Assembly: GCA_021432605.1 (NCBI GenBank)
Contig: MU271155.1
Coordinates: 1-64,000, forward strand
Direction: 5' to 3'
Source: Coniochaeta sp. PMI_546
Taxonomy: Eukaryota; Ascomycota; Sordariomycetes; Coniochaetales; Coniochaetaceae
Length of the DNA stretch: 64,000 nt
A program made the position numbers and the translations under genes. Of this stretch, positions 11,624 through 22,513 are shown in pieces (within the stretch, counting starts at the first letter, position 1; each line of letters starts with the position of its first letter). The notes under the pieces are model-generated. The model saw only the letters and a program-made list of their open reading frames with translations, made no database searches and was not told where the DNA came from.

Positions 11624-14474
11624 GTTATATTACCAGGTTAATTCGAGATGGACCCAGATAAGCTAAAGGCTATCAAAGAATGGCCTATATTAGAAACGGT
11701 TACGGGAGTACGAGCCTTTCTAGGGATTACCAACTTCTATCGGAAGTTTATTAAGGACTATAACAAGATCGCGATACCCTTTACTAACCTTACCAAGAAA
11801 GACTTAAGGTTCGAATAGACTTCGAGGGAAGAAGAGGCGTTTTAGGAACTTAAGAGGAAGATCTTAAGCTAGCTAATACTAGTTATTACGGACCCCGAGA
11901 AACCTTACGAAATAGAAACCGATACGTCGGAATTCGTATTCGGAGGCTAGTTAGGACAAAGGGATAAATAAAGAAGATTGTACCCAATAGTATTCTTCTC
12001 GAAGAAGCTAAGTAAACTAGAACTCAATTATAGTATACCAGATAAGGAACTGATAGCTATTATTGAAGTATTCAAAGAATGGAAATATTATCTTATAGGG
12101 GTAAGATATAAGGTAAAAGTCCTAATAGATTACAAGAATCTTATTACGTTTATTTCTACGAAAGAACTTAATAAGCGACAAATCAGATGGTATAAGTTCC
12201 TAACCGATTTCGACTTCGAAATTATATATAAGAAGAGGAGTAAAAATGGTAGAACGGACGCTCTTAATCGACGAGAAGATCTAAAACCGGAAAAGGAAGT
12301 ACGTTCGGCGAACTTCCTTAGGATTAATTAACAAGGAAACCTTGAACTCGATACGTAGATCGGAGTAACGTAGAAATTGGAGCCCGACGAACAATAAGCA
12401 AAGAAGATTAAGGAATGTCGAAAGGAAAAAGTAGGAAAAGATGTCACCTTTATACTTCTATTATACTACGGGTTACTATAGTTTAGGAATAGGGTATACG
12501 TACCTAACAAACTATAAAAGGAACTGGTAGAGGAATTCTACAAACATCTATTATATAGATACTAAGGAGTTTATAAGACTAAGGAACGCGTACGACGGAC
12601 CTACGACTTCCTAAGACTGGATGAAATGGTCAGATAAGTAGTCGGCGAATACGACGAGTATAATAGAGCCAAGTCAAATAGACATAAGCTATATAGGCTA
12701 TTACAACCTATATAACTACTAGAGAAACCATAGGAAATGGTTACGATAAACTTTATCGTCAAACTACTAATATCGAAGGAACTTATAACTAGGATCACTT
12801 ACGATAATATATAGGTAGTTATAAACAAATTCTCCAAATACGCGTATTTCATACCGTATAAAGAAGTAAGTATAGCGGAAGATATAGCCTACGCCTTTTT
12901 AAAGGTAGTAGTAAGCCAATATAGACTACCCAAATAGCTTATTACCGATAGAGACAAGTTGTTTACTTCAAAGTTCTAGATAATATTAATACGATAAATC
13001 GGAATCAAATACAAGTTGTCGATATCGTTCTACTTACAGATAGATAGGTAAATAGAACGAATAAACCAAACCTTTGAGCAATATTTAAGGATATATATCA
13101 ACGAAAAGTAAGATGATTAGGTTAAGTGGCTACTAGTAGTACAATAGGCCTATAATAATATACTTAGCGAAACGCTAAACGGGTACTTACCGTTCTTTAT
13201 CAATTACGGTTATAAGCCTATTATAAGGGAAGTATTGGGAAACGAACTAATACCGTCGGATCCGGAGCTACTATAAGTAAGATATACCGTAGAACAAATA
13301 AAGCTATTCTACAAGAAATTTCGCGGATATATAGAACTACTCAACCTACGAATAATACGATACGCAAATTAGAAAAGGTTAAAGGGACTAACCTTATAGG
13401 AGGGAGACAAAGTTTACCTCGTACGACGAAATATCAAAATAAAACGACCAAGCGATAAACTAGACTAGAAGAAAATCGGACCGTTCAAGATTAAGAAAAG
13501 GTTATCTGATTTGAATTATAAACTCTAGTTACTAACGAATATACGTATTCACCTAGTATTTTATATCTCGCTTCTCGAACCGGTACCTAAGAACGCGAAA
13601 TTAGTAACGGATATTAAAGTTAAACCAACGTAGGAATACGAAGTAGAAAAGATCTTTAGGTACAAAAAAGAGGGAAACGTAGACTTCTACTATATCAAAT
13701 GGAAGAATTACGACGATTCGGAAAACACGTAGGAACCGGAAACTTACCTTACGAACTATTAATAGTTATTATAAGAGTTCCGTACTACAATAATATCATT
13801 GCCCTAAAAGTCGAAAGGGATAATATTACGTCGCCGTAGATTACGTCCTAGCCTAAAATAAAGTCGTCGTCAAAGGAAAAGGACGTGGCGGAAGGCGGAC
13901 GATTCTCGGTAACTCTCGTTACCTCGCGATCGGCTTCTTCCTTCTCGACCCGTTCCAATTCCTCTATACTCGTTATACCTTTACGGATAGTACGTATTAT
14001 TTTCTCAAACTATATTTTCTTTTGTTTACGAAGACGTTCGATCTTCGCGTTTATAATCTTTCGCTCCTCTTCGAGCTTCTCGAGGGCGAACTTATATTCG
14101 TAGAATTGTTTCCCAACACGTTCTAGGTTCCTAACTGAGAATTCCTATACGTTATAATACGATAGTATATCGCGGACGTAACGAACGTAACGATTAGGAT
14201 TGGAAGGGGAGACCTCGTAGGTAGCAAGGCCCTTCTCTTCGTAGTTTGAATACGAGGGCATTTCGACATAGTCGGAATCTAGGAGGACTTGGAGGAGTTT
14301 GTTCTTACGAACGGTCGAGGCTTTCGGTTATTTTGTTTACTTCTATATATTACGGTCAGATATGATAACGATAAAGAAAGGGAAACCTTCGGACGCAACT
14401 TATATAGGCTGTTGGTACTACTTATAAGGAGTACTATGCTTTAGGGACAATGGCCAGAAGGAGGAGGGGGATAA

Positions 14475-14865
14475 TATTATAGACCTACGGTTACGAAGGG
14501 AACCCCGCCAATCGATAAGGAACAGACATACAGGGCGTATCGTACTATATAGGTTAGGGACCCCGGGTTACGTAACTGATAGGAGGAATAGTTTCATAAT
14601 AGACATATTAGGATATGGGTGATAGCTTCCTATCAACCATATCACCATAGTCCCTACAAGTATATAGGAAGGAGTCTCTCTAGACTCCGTTATAGATAGT
14701 TCTTGATCTCCTAGTGATCAATCTAAATATTCAATCGAGGTTATCATTAAATAAGACATTTGTCTTAACGATACCAGAGTGAAGACTGCTTGTTATACCT
14801 TAACCTACTTACCCTAAGTAATAGAACTCACCTTCTGATCTTTAGCCCGTCTTGGGATCGTTATA
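14475..14865 (+). repeat. 3' LTR of outer gypsy element
   Basis: This 391-bp LTR is preceded by the polypurine stretch AAGGAGGAGGGGGATAATA and followed by the target duplication TCTAC. Its TG and CA ends have been changed to TA, in line with RIP. Confidence 0.9.
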
Positions 14866-15063
14866 TCTACCTATTTTATACTATTTGCTTACTTACCTTA
14901 TACCTATTTACCTCGTATTATTTGCTTACCTACTCTATACCTATTTACCTCGTATTATTTACTTACTTATCTTATACCCGTTTATCTTATATACGATTTA
15001 TTTACCTACCTTATACTTATTTATACTTACTTACTTACTTTATATTATTTGTTTACTTACCTT
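14866..15063. repeat. Continuation of the 22-bp minisatellite
   Basis: The same C/T/A-only units as at 1-1314 resume directly after the 3' LTR of the outer element. They run to about 15,063, where an unrelated AT-rich repeat begins. This shows the retroelement inserted into the array. Confidence 0.75.
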
Positions 15064-15492
15064 ATTACGAACCGTATTTATTAAACTAACGAAACGCGGA
15101 ACGGAATAACTATTATAAGGTAAAAGGTTATCTAATTATAAAAAGATTACTAGGTAACTAAGTATACGGCTAATAAGTTATTAATAAAAGATTACTTAGA
15201 TTACGGTAAGCTAACTCGCTTTAGATTACTAACTATAATAAAAGGGATTATTACGAGAAAAGTAATCTACGAAGAAATATCTTATATTTAAATAGTCTTT
15301 ATTATTAAATAGTTACGAGTTACTTATATAACGATTGATATATAGTTCTCTATATTCAATTACTTACCCCTTTTTAAAATAATAGTTTACCTTTTAACTA
15401 GATACGATCTTATTATAACTTACCGTACGTACCTAACTAATTATCAATAGACCTTAAGTATTGGTTAATTTTCAAAAGTAATAATTCGTTAT
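15064..15492. repeat. Direct repeat copy 1 (about 430 bp)
   Basis: This copy begins ATTACGAACCG and ends near TAATTCGTTATA. It recurs at 15,575-16,000 with transition-type differences. About 82 bp separate the copies and the start-to-start distance is 511 bp. It could be LTR or solo-element debris, or a local tandem duplication. Confidence 0.65.
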
Positions 15493-15574
15493 AGATTTAC
15501 TTTAACGTAAACGTTAACGTTATTTTATAATTTACCTTAGCTTTTAAGACGAAGATTTAAAAAAGGGATATCGT

Positions 15575-16000
15575 ATTACGAACCGAATTTATTAGATTAA
15601 TAAAACGCGGAACGGAATAATTATTACGGGGTAAAGGTTATCTAATTACAAAAGAATTATTAAGTAATTAGGTATATAAGTAATAAACCGTTAGTAAAAG
15701 ATTATTTAAATTACGGTAAGCTAATACGTTTTAAATTACTAATTATAATAAAAAGGATTATTACGAGGGAAGTAATTTACGAAGGAGTATCTTATATTTA
15801 AATAGTTATTATTATTAGATAGTTATAAGTTGCTTCCGTAACGGTTAATATATAGTTCTCTATATTCAATTACTTACCCCTTTTTAAAGTAATAGTTTAC
15901 CTTTTAATTAATACGATCTTATTATAACCTACCGTACGTACTTGATTAATTATTAATAAACTTAAGTACCGGTTAATACTTAAGAGTATTAATTCGTTAT
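15575..16000. repeat. Direct repeat copy 2 (about 430 bp)
   Basis: This is the second copy of the repeat that starts at 15,064. It shares long blocks such as ATATAGTTCTCTATATTCAA and TTACTTACCCCTTTTTAAA in the same order. The differences are mainly C/T and G/A. Confidence 0.65.
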
Positions 16001-18089
16001 ACTTACGGTTTAAAAGCGGAGGATAAGCTTATAAATAACGTACTTATAAGAGATTAGTTAATCCGCCCCGTAACCGAATATTCGATAAGTAACCGTACGT
16101 ACGCCGTATATACGGTAAACGTACGGGAATTTATAAGATAATATTTTAACCTTATTAAACCTTAAATATTAGTTTATTATACTTCGTCTTTTTACCGATA
16201 AGCTTTTTCGTAACGACGCTAGTAAAAGTTACGGCGATACTCCCGATAAACAATCGATACCGATACGAATAATACCGAAAATCGCTTTTAAACGAATAAG
16301 ATCGTTACGTTAATTAGAATTAATAATCGGAACGAAGTCGGGACGATAAAAATAAGATACGAATAACTTATTAGAATATCGATTTAATTACAAATCGCTT
16401 CGGTATCGGAACGAATAAACCGGATAACGGTACGAAGTTTATTAATATAAACGATATAATAATCGAACTCGGTACGAAGCCGGGAAAAGTCGGTACGAAT
16501 AACGGTAGTTTATATAATATTCGTATCGATAACGTTAAACGTTATAAAATAAAACGATCTCGTTACGAATAACGGTAAAGTCGTTTATAACTAAAACGGG
16601 AAACGAAACCGGAACGATAGAATTACGATTAAAAAAAGAAAACGGACCGGTAACGGAATTACGAATTATCTTATCAGAACGAATAATTTACGTACGTATA
16701 ACGAAATAAATATCTTTAACTTAGAATCGTAATTAGTATAAAATCGGGGCGAAGAATAACGCGGACGGATCGATATATTTCTTAGTTATCCGAATCGTTT
16801 AAATAACGAAAGAAAGCCGATTACTTAACGAGGAATAAGTCTTTATCGTAAAGGAATTATAAAGGTTAGCCGAGATCGGAACGAGTTTAGATAAAGAAAA
16901 GATTTACCGCGTTATATATAAAGATCGAATATTTTATTTTAATAAACGCGTGACGGTCGTAACGAAAAGAAATCGAATTTAAAACGAATTAATAAAACGT
17001 CGAATAAAAACGTTCCGGGTACGCGCCGACGTATTAAAATCTTAGGTATATTTAAAACCGGCTTTAAAATAAGGTAAGTAAAAGCCGTTAAGACGTTAAG
17101 ACGAGCTTAAGGTAAAAGATATTAGAAGGCGAAAAAGTTAATATAACGTCGCGGCGATAACGAAATATAAACTTATTAATAAAAATTATATAAAGAGCTA
17201 CGACTTTATTATAAAGCAGATATAATTTTTAATAAATTCGAGACGATAAAAATACGAGGACGGGAATTATTAAAAGAAAAAAGGTTAATAAGTTATCGAG
17301 ATAAGGTCGCGATAACTTCGGTAAACCCCGGTAAAAACTAAGATAAAAGGTATAAATAGAACGATTAATAAAGCCGGTTTACGATTTAACCGGAAGTCCG
17401 GGCGAAGACGAGCCGAAACTATAACCGAAACTATATAACGTAACTTTAAAAACTATATAACGAAGGTATAAGGAAAGGTAAGTAAATTACGTATTGAATT
17501 AAAACGCGGAATTAGGAAAATATAAATATTTAACTTATAAACGTATATAAGGCTTAGAATTATATAAAAACGTAAGAAAAAAAAAGGTATATATATAAAT
17601 AAAGTTAGTTAATAGAAAAGAAAGGAAATAAAAAATTACGAAGGCTTAAGTTAAATAACTAAGTAGGTATAAGCCGCCCGGAAAGGTACGTACCTTAACG
17701 CAATCCGGCGCGTTTATTAGTACGAGGAAGGTATAAAGAAAGCGCGAAGGTAAAAAGTCGGTACGAGGCCGAGGCGACGGAAGGAAAACCGGTACGAAGT
17801 CGGAACGAGAAAGGGAAGTCGGTACGAAACCGGTACGATAAATACCGGCTAATATATTTCTTCTAAAAACTAAATAAATACGGATCGATACCGATTAAAA
17901 ATCGACCCGGTAGAAAAAGAGATAGCGAAAAGTTAATAAAATAAAATAACGACGATACGAAAGAGAATAAAAGACGCGAAGTAAAAATAAATATTACGCG
18001 TAAACGAGATAAGGTAAAGACGACGTTATAACGGAAATAATTAAACGTTTTTAAGAGGTAGCCGGACCGGGGGCGGGGCGAGGCCGAGT

Positions 18090-18161
18090 AATCTAGTTCC
18101 TTATTTATTATAAATCAAGGGAAGATCCCGAATTAGGTATTCGACGATAAGGAATTAGATT
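18090..18161. repeat. Inverted repeat / hairpin
   Basis: AATCTAGTTCCTTAT at 18,090-18,104 pairs with ATAAGGAATTAGATT at 18,147-18,161 (14 of 15; the one mismatch is a C-to-T type change), around a 42-nt loop. It follows a G-rich run near 18,061-18,088. It may be the end of a decayed element or a secondary-structure tail. Confidence 0.5.
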
Positions 18162-18190
18162 TAAATAAGCGTTAAAGGTTTTTACCCGAC

Positions 18191-18600
18191 TCGAAACGGC
18201 TTCGTTTAGAATACGGTTTCCTTTCGGAATAAGTAAAGGTATATAATATAGTTTGAGTTACCGTTTACTAGTAATAATAATAATAATAATAATAATATAT
18301 TATTTATAAACTTATCCTCTACCTTTAAACTATAAATAATATCTTTTTTCTTTCTCTTTACTTAATAATAATCTTTACTAAGCCTTATATCTTAAAATAA
18401 GATTATTTATTAGTTTATTATATTCGAAACAGCTTTATTTAAAATACGGTTTCTTAACGAAATAAGTAAAGGTATATAATATAATCTAAACTACCGTTTA
18501 TTAATAATAATAAATAATAATTATATTATTATTTATATTAATTTAATCTTTATCTTTAAATATATTATTTATATAATTTATTATTAAAAAGAAGCCTTTA
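18191..18600. repeat. 233-bp tandem duplication with microsatellite
   Basis: TCGAAACGGC at 18,191 recurs as TCGAAACAGC at 18,424. Each is followed by AATACGGTTTC, AATAAGTAAAGGTATATAATATA, ACCGTTTA and an (AAT)n-rich tract. The two copies differ mostly by RIP-type transitions. Confidence 0.55.
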
Positions 18601-18870
18601 TAATAAGTATATATTCTACCTGGATTATTTCCTGATAACCTTTTTAAAAATAAAACTTCTTATTACGTATTATAATATATATAACTAATATATTTATAAC
18701 GGTTTTAATTAAAGACTAAGGGCGACTTTTTAAGTTAGAACCTAACTAATAACGACCTTCTTACATCTTCGTATATAAGTTAACTAGAGGCTGTAGAGTT
18801 TAACTTCTTAAGCGTTACTTTCCTCTAGCCGTTCGCTAGCGGCGAAATTCGCCCCTGGTTAACGGGTGCT

Positions 18871-19703
18871 TAGGTAAAGGCGACTTTCCCTCAGCCTTCC
18901 ATGCCGGTGAGTTCCCTAATTGTGGGCTTTATGTACCGGCACCTACGGGCTTTCTATCTCGCCGTTAGGTCAACAGTGACTTTCCGTCCTTGCCTTAGTC
19001 ACGGCGACCTTGTTGCGTTGGTAAATATAATTTTCTCCCAGCCGATTGATACGGCGAGTGGTCATCCGCTATTTTCAGACAGCGTCGTTTTACCTGACGC
19101 CCTCTAGGTTGTCTTCGTTAGGCGGTGAGTTTCTGTTTGCCTTTCGTTGGCCATTCGGCCTTCGACGCCGGCATGCCTTGACATGACCGTGACATGAAGT
19201 GAAAATGGGGACGTTAAACGAGTATCACCAGTTTCATGAAGATGTGTCAGTGAAAAGTCGCCGATGGCCTTGTCCACGGTCACGACCGTCCCCTGGGCGC
19301 AGTCCTTCGGCATCTGATTTCGTGTTCTGGTCTTGTCATCTTCGGCTTGAAGCCAACTATATAAGAAGTGGCGAGCAGCACTATCGTGCATGAACAACTG
19401 TCACCTGTGCAACATGTGCAGCCTCGATCCGGACATTGGCGACTTAGCACACAGGTTTAACCGTAGGAACTGAAGGTTGAGAGCCTTATCACAGCTCGCA
19501 TTCATGCGTTGTGATGCCGCTTGAGTGATGAGTCCGAGATAGCGATACATGACATAGCCTCCTGGGCGCCGATTAAGACTCAGGAAACATCTGTAGTCCC
19601 AGATATCCAAATTCACTGCTCGTTTTAGATGGCCGGCCACTAGAGGTACCGGTGGCTTGTAATCAAAGCGGCGAGCAGCGACTGATAGCAAAAAGTCACC
19701 AGC
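18871..19703. other. Transition zone / intergenic
   Basis: CA and TG dinucleotides return between about 18,860 and 18,900, marking the edge of the RIP-affected block. Short, degenerate GGCGACTTT-like and TTAGGC-like segments recur between 18,720 and 19,140, perhaps a worn repeat. The small frames here (68-97 codons) overlap each other on both strands and look accidental. I see no gene. Confidence 0.5.
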
Positions 19704-21454
19704 TTAAATTGTCCCCTTCCGCCTCCTAACCTCGATCTTGGCCTGTAATGGCGGGATGATATTCTGGCCTAGCCATTGCGGTTTCGGCCGCTCTGGTATA
19801 GGTCTGATCTCGTAGTTGTTCAGGAGATACGCAAGGACCATCTTGAGCTCATGGGCTACAAAGAAGCGACCGGGACTAGATCAATGTTAGCATTGGATAT
19901 ACTTCACCTGTTGTATTAAGCGACATTGTGCCACTCACCATGCATGTCTCCCATGCCCAAATGCAAGATGCGCATCACTCGTCGTCACCATCCCCAGCTT
20001 TGCAACCCGTAATCCTTCCTCCTTGTCCTTCTTCTCCCGCGGACGCTCTACATACTCGATCCTAACTCTCGAGTACCGAAACGCGTCGTAGTTGTAGGGG
20101 TTGCTGTAGAGATCAGCGTCGTGCTGCACACCAGCCAGATTCAGCATGAATAGCGCTCCGTAAGGTGCATGCCATCCTTCAGCCTGGTTGGTGATGCCCT
20201 CCCTGGCGATAACTTTGCGCTTGACGAGCGAGGTCGCAAAGTTGCTTAACCGCTGGCTCTCGCGAATCGCGCTGTCAGTCTTGTATAGTCGTGAGAGACC
20301 GTCCTTCGTCCACCGGCCGCCCTCTTCCCGAAAGACTCGGGCCGTTTCCTCCTTGATATTGTCCAGGTAGCCGAGTGATGGGTCCGAGGAGAGCAGATCT
20401 AGGAGCAAGCTGTGACCAGTAATAACAGTTGTGTGGATGGCCGCAAACTCAAGGGGAAGCAGACGCTTCGAGATCATGTGAGCATCCAGCTCAGAGGTAT
20501 TTCCGTCCACGATGGACTGCCTGATCACCCAGGTGATGAAGTCTTCTGTCGGCGCCCAATTCTCAAAACCGGGCTCTCCGGCGTGCTTGCGCATCATATC
20601 CTGCAGCCGCTTCTCGATAGTTGGTAGCGCAATCCTCGACGCCTTCCACCATGACCACCAGTTGCGAATCGTGACAATCCTGCCCATGATCGGGTGAATG
20701 ATTTTGGGAAACATGCTCAGAATGAACGAGTTCATCACGACCTGGTCCGCAAACAGCACAACGCGCTCTAAAAACTTCTTGTCCCTGCATATCGATGCTC
20801 CAACGAGGACTCTGTTTGTCACGCGTGGCACAATACCCAGCCATGCCTCCCAAAGGTTCACCGACTTCCAATCTTGCGTATCGACACCGAATATCTCGTC
20901 CAGAACGCCATGGACCTCCTCCTGTATACCAGGTATCAGTCCGATCAGATTTCTCGCGAGGTGCTTGTGTAGAACGCTGATCGGATAGCCGCTTCCCACT
21001 CCAAGGAAGTTGTACTTGTTGAACAGAACGTCGTCGTGTGCTTCGAGCGTAGACACGACGCGATCGGGCATTTCGAGCAGCCACATGGTCTGCGATCTCG
21101 GCACGACGATCTCGTTCGGTCGACTCGCCGCAGAGGGGACCACGAAGGTCTGGTTGTGCTTGGAAAACTGTGTACTGTCAGCACCCGAAAACACTAAGAT
21201 CAAACCAATGGGACGTAACGTACCCTCTCATAACCCTCAGCAACCCAGTCGTTGAAGTAAAGCACATAGCCAATCCAATTCCTCATCGTCCCAACAACGC
21301 CGTCGCCATAGCCTATCCGGGGCAGTTCCGCCGGGTACCGTGGTTTCCATGTGAAATCGACTATGAACGCGCCAAGAAAGAAGAGGCACACAGCAGTGAT
21401 GACGCGTCCCGTCGTTAGGGCGTCGAGGAGCTGGAGGATCATACTGCCGGCCAT
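19704..21454 (-). CDS. Cytochrome P450 monooxygenase (ent-kaurene-oxidase-like class)
   Basis: I read three exons: 21,454-21,224, 21,167-19,939 and 19,875-19,704, giving 543 residues, the usual length for a fungal microsomal P450. The introns are 56 bp (donor GTACGT) and 63 bp (donor GTGAGT). The start ATG at 21,454 is followed by an N-terminal membrane anchor (about residues 13-30) and a PxxxxxP-type hinge. Landmarks are FAAIHTT in helix I (in place of AGxDTT), ESQR as the ExxR motif, and FGHGRHACPGR around the heme cysteine, which is completed only by the second splice. The FAAIHTT and C-terminal PPLQAKIEVRRR style resembles fungal CYP68/CYP503-type enzymes that oxidise terpenoids; the substrate is unknown. 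It is divergently placed from an acetyltransferase, with no terpene synthase in the window. Confidence 0.88.
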
Positions 21455-21883
21455 GGTGCGAGAATCGAGTCTGCTTTGCAAAGACAATTCGCAATCGCGG
21501 CCATCGGGGTGACCGGTGCCTTTATCTGCATGGTCAGCATCATCGCGGACGGACGGGAAATCGAGACGATCAGGCCTAATCAGGGGCCAAGCCGCCGGCA
21601 ACGGGTGTGCTTCCGTCTTCCGACAGCTGAGACATGTATGCAGGAGGTCAGCAAAAGTGTCGGCATCCGGCGTCATAGCGATTGGCCAGCCCCTGCAGAA
21701 GAGCGCTAGGCAGAGCGGGATGAGTCAAACTCTGGCTCGGGTCAACGTGGGGCTCGTTTGGGACGGCGCGACATCGATCCCCATCATCACTGCCACACGC
21801 ACATATAAAGGGTGATTTGAAAAGATTCACATTGTTCCATTTACATTGCTTTTGCTGTACTTTTACCCTGAGCCGAGTGCGCA
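21455..21883. promoter_or_regulatory. Divergent promoter region (P450 / acetyltransferase)
   Basis: The 429 bp between two divergent start codons contains a TATA-like ATATAAAG at 21,803-21,810, about 75 bp upstream of the acetyltransferase ATG. No matching element was picked out for the P450 side. Frames inside are shadows. Confidence 0.45.
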
Positions 21884-22463
21884 ATGCTCCCAGCAAGCGA
21901 ACTGAAAAGTTGGTTTCGAAGCCATGCCGACGAGAAGTTTCTCTGTACAACAGACCCCAACTATATACAATTGAATGCCTTAAATACCGCTCTTGGTTCC
22001 GACATGCTCTGGTGGGCACGAGCAGTACCAGAAGCCGAGCTGCGCAAGATGGTTGATTATTCCCTTTGCATTGGCCTCTACATCGTCGATGACCAGACAG
22101 CTGATGTTGCCAGTAAGGCATCACCCCGCCTGAAAACAAGCATTTTCACAACCTGACTCATGTCCAGGTCCCCCCTCATATCCCATGATCGGCTTCGCTA
22201 GGCTGGTGACGGACTATGTGTCTTTTGCCTACTTAACCGATGTTTACATCCTGCGCGAGCACCAGGGCAAAGGTCTTGGGAAATGGATGATGGAGTGTCT
22301 GAATGATGTCCTGAACTCGTGGCCTGAACTGCGACGGTTTCTGCTCCTGACGGGTGACCCCAATGCTGTGCGGTTGTACGAGAAGACGTTGGGGATGGAG
22401 GTGGTGCAGCCAGGGAAGCTGGCTTTCATGCAGAGGGCCGGTCCGGCTGCGCCTTCACACTAG
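21884..22463 (+). CDS. GNAT-family N-acetyltransferase
   Basis: There are two exons, 21,884-22,112 and 22,168-22,463, joined over a 55-bp GT-AG intron (donor GTAAGG, acceptor GTCCAG). The product is 174 residues, the size of a single GNAT domain. The acetyl-CoA pyrophosphate-binding loop is visible as REHQGKGLGKWMM (R/Q-x-x-G-x-G pattern) in the second exon. It is followed by a typical C-terminal strand with LLTGDPNAVRLYEKTLGM, the NAxxLYEKxGF-like motif. The acceptor substrate (small amine or peptide) cannot be told. Joining the exons restores A-S-P-P-S-Y-P-M-I-G-F-A-R-L across the splice, which supports the model. A TATA-like box lies 75 bp upstream. Confidence 0.85.
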
Positions 22464-22513
22464 ATATGGAGATATCGATTGATGATAGGATTTGAGGGAG
22501 GGTAATTCCAAGT

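Larger units (their letters stand above)
1315..14865 (+). mobile_element. Ty3/gypsy chromovirus-type LTR retrotransposon fossil (outer copy)
   Basis: This LTR element lies on the + strand with 391-bp LTRs at 1315-1705 and 14,475-14,865. It is flanked by the perfect 5-bp target duplication TCTAC (1310-1314 and 14,866-14,870). Without the nested copy and one duplicated GTTAT it is about 6.79 kb. Parts in order: gag about 1780-2720 with a CCHC-type knuckle near 2611-2657; protease about 3640-3960; reverse transcriptase about 4260-4862, interrupted by the nested copy; RNase H about 11,870-12,240; integrase about 12,500-13,500; a chromodomain-like segment about 13,620-13,770; then about 700 bp holding an antisense frame, a polypurine tract just before 14,475, and the 3' LTR. 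It is thoroughly broken (dozens of breaks), mostly of RIP type. It is older than the copy inside it. Absolute age cannot be read because RIP, not clock-like drift, dominates the LTR differences. Confidence 0.92.
15064..18870. other. RIP-saturated AT-rich block, content unidentified
   Basis: This block is almost without CpA or TpG while TpA and CpG remain. For example, 15,121-15,180 has no CA or TG and about 14 TA. No open frame of useful length survives on either strand. The part from about 16,100 to 17,900 keeps purine-rich, CpG-bearing sequence with a recurring CGGTACGAA-like motif (near 16,430, 16,490, 17,755, 17,795, 17,820 and 17,835). It may be a decayed transposon or former GC-rich coding sequence, but I could not recognise a family. 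A TAA/AAT microsatellite lies near 18,273-18,300. Confidence 0.7.

Noticed and set aside
15064-16000. A complete LTR element bounded by the two 430-bp copies
   Set aside because: Only 82 bp lie between the copies, far too little for an internal domain; a duplication or two solo remnants fit better.
19104-19691. Frames of 96-97 codons on the minus strand between the RIP block and the first P450
   Set aside because: No motifs, mutual overlap with + strand frames, and repetitive GGCGACTTT-like composition.
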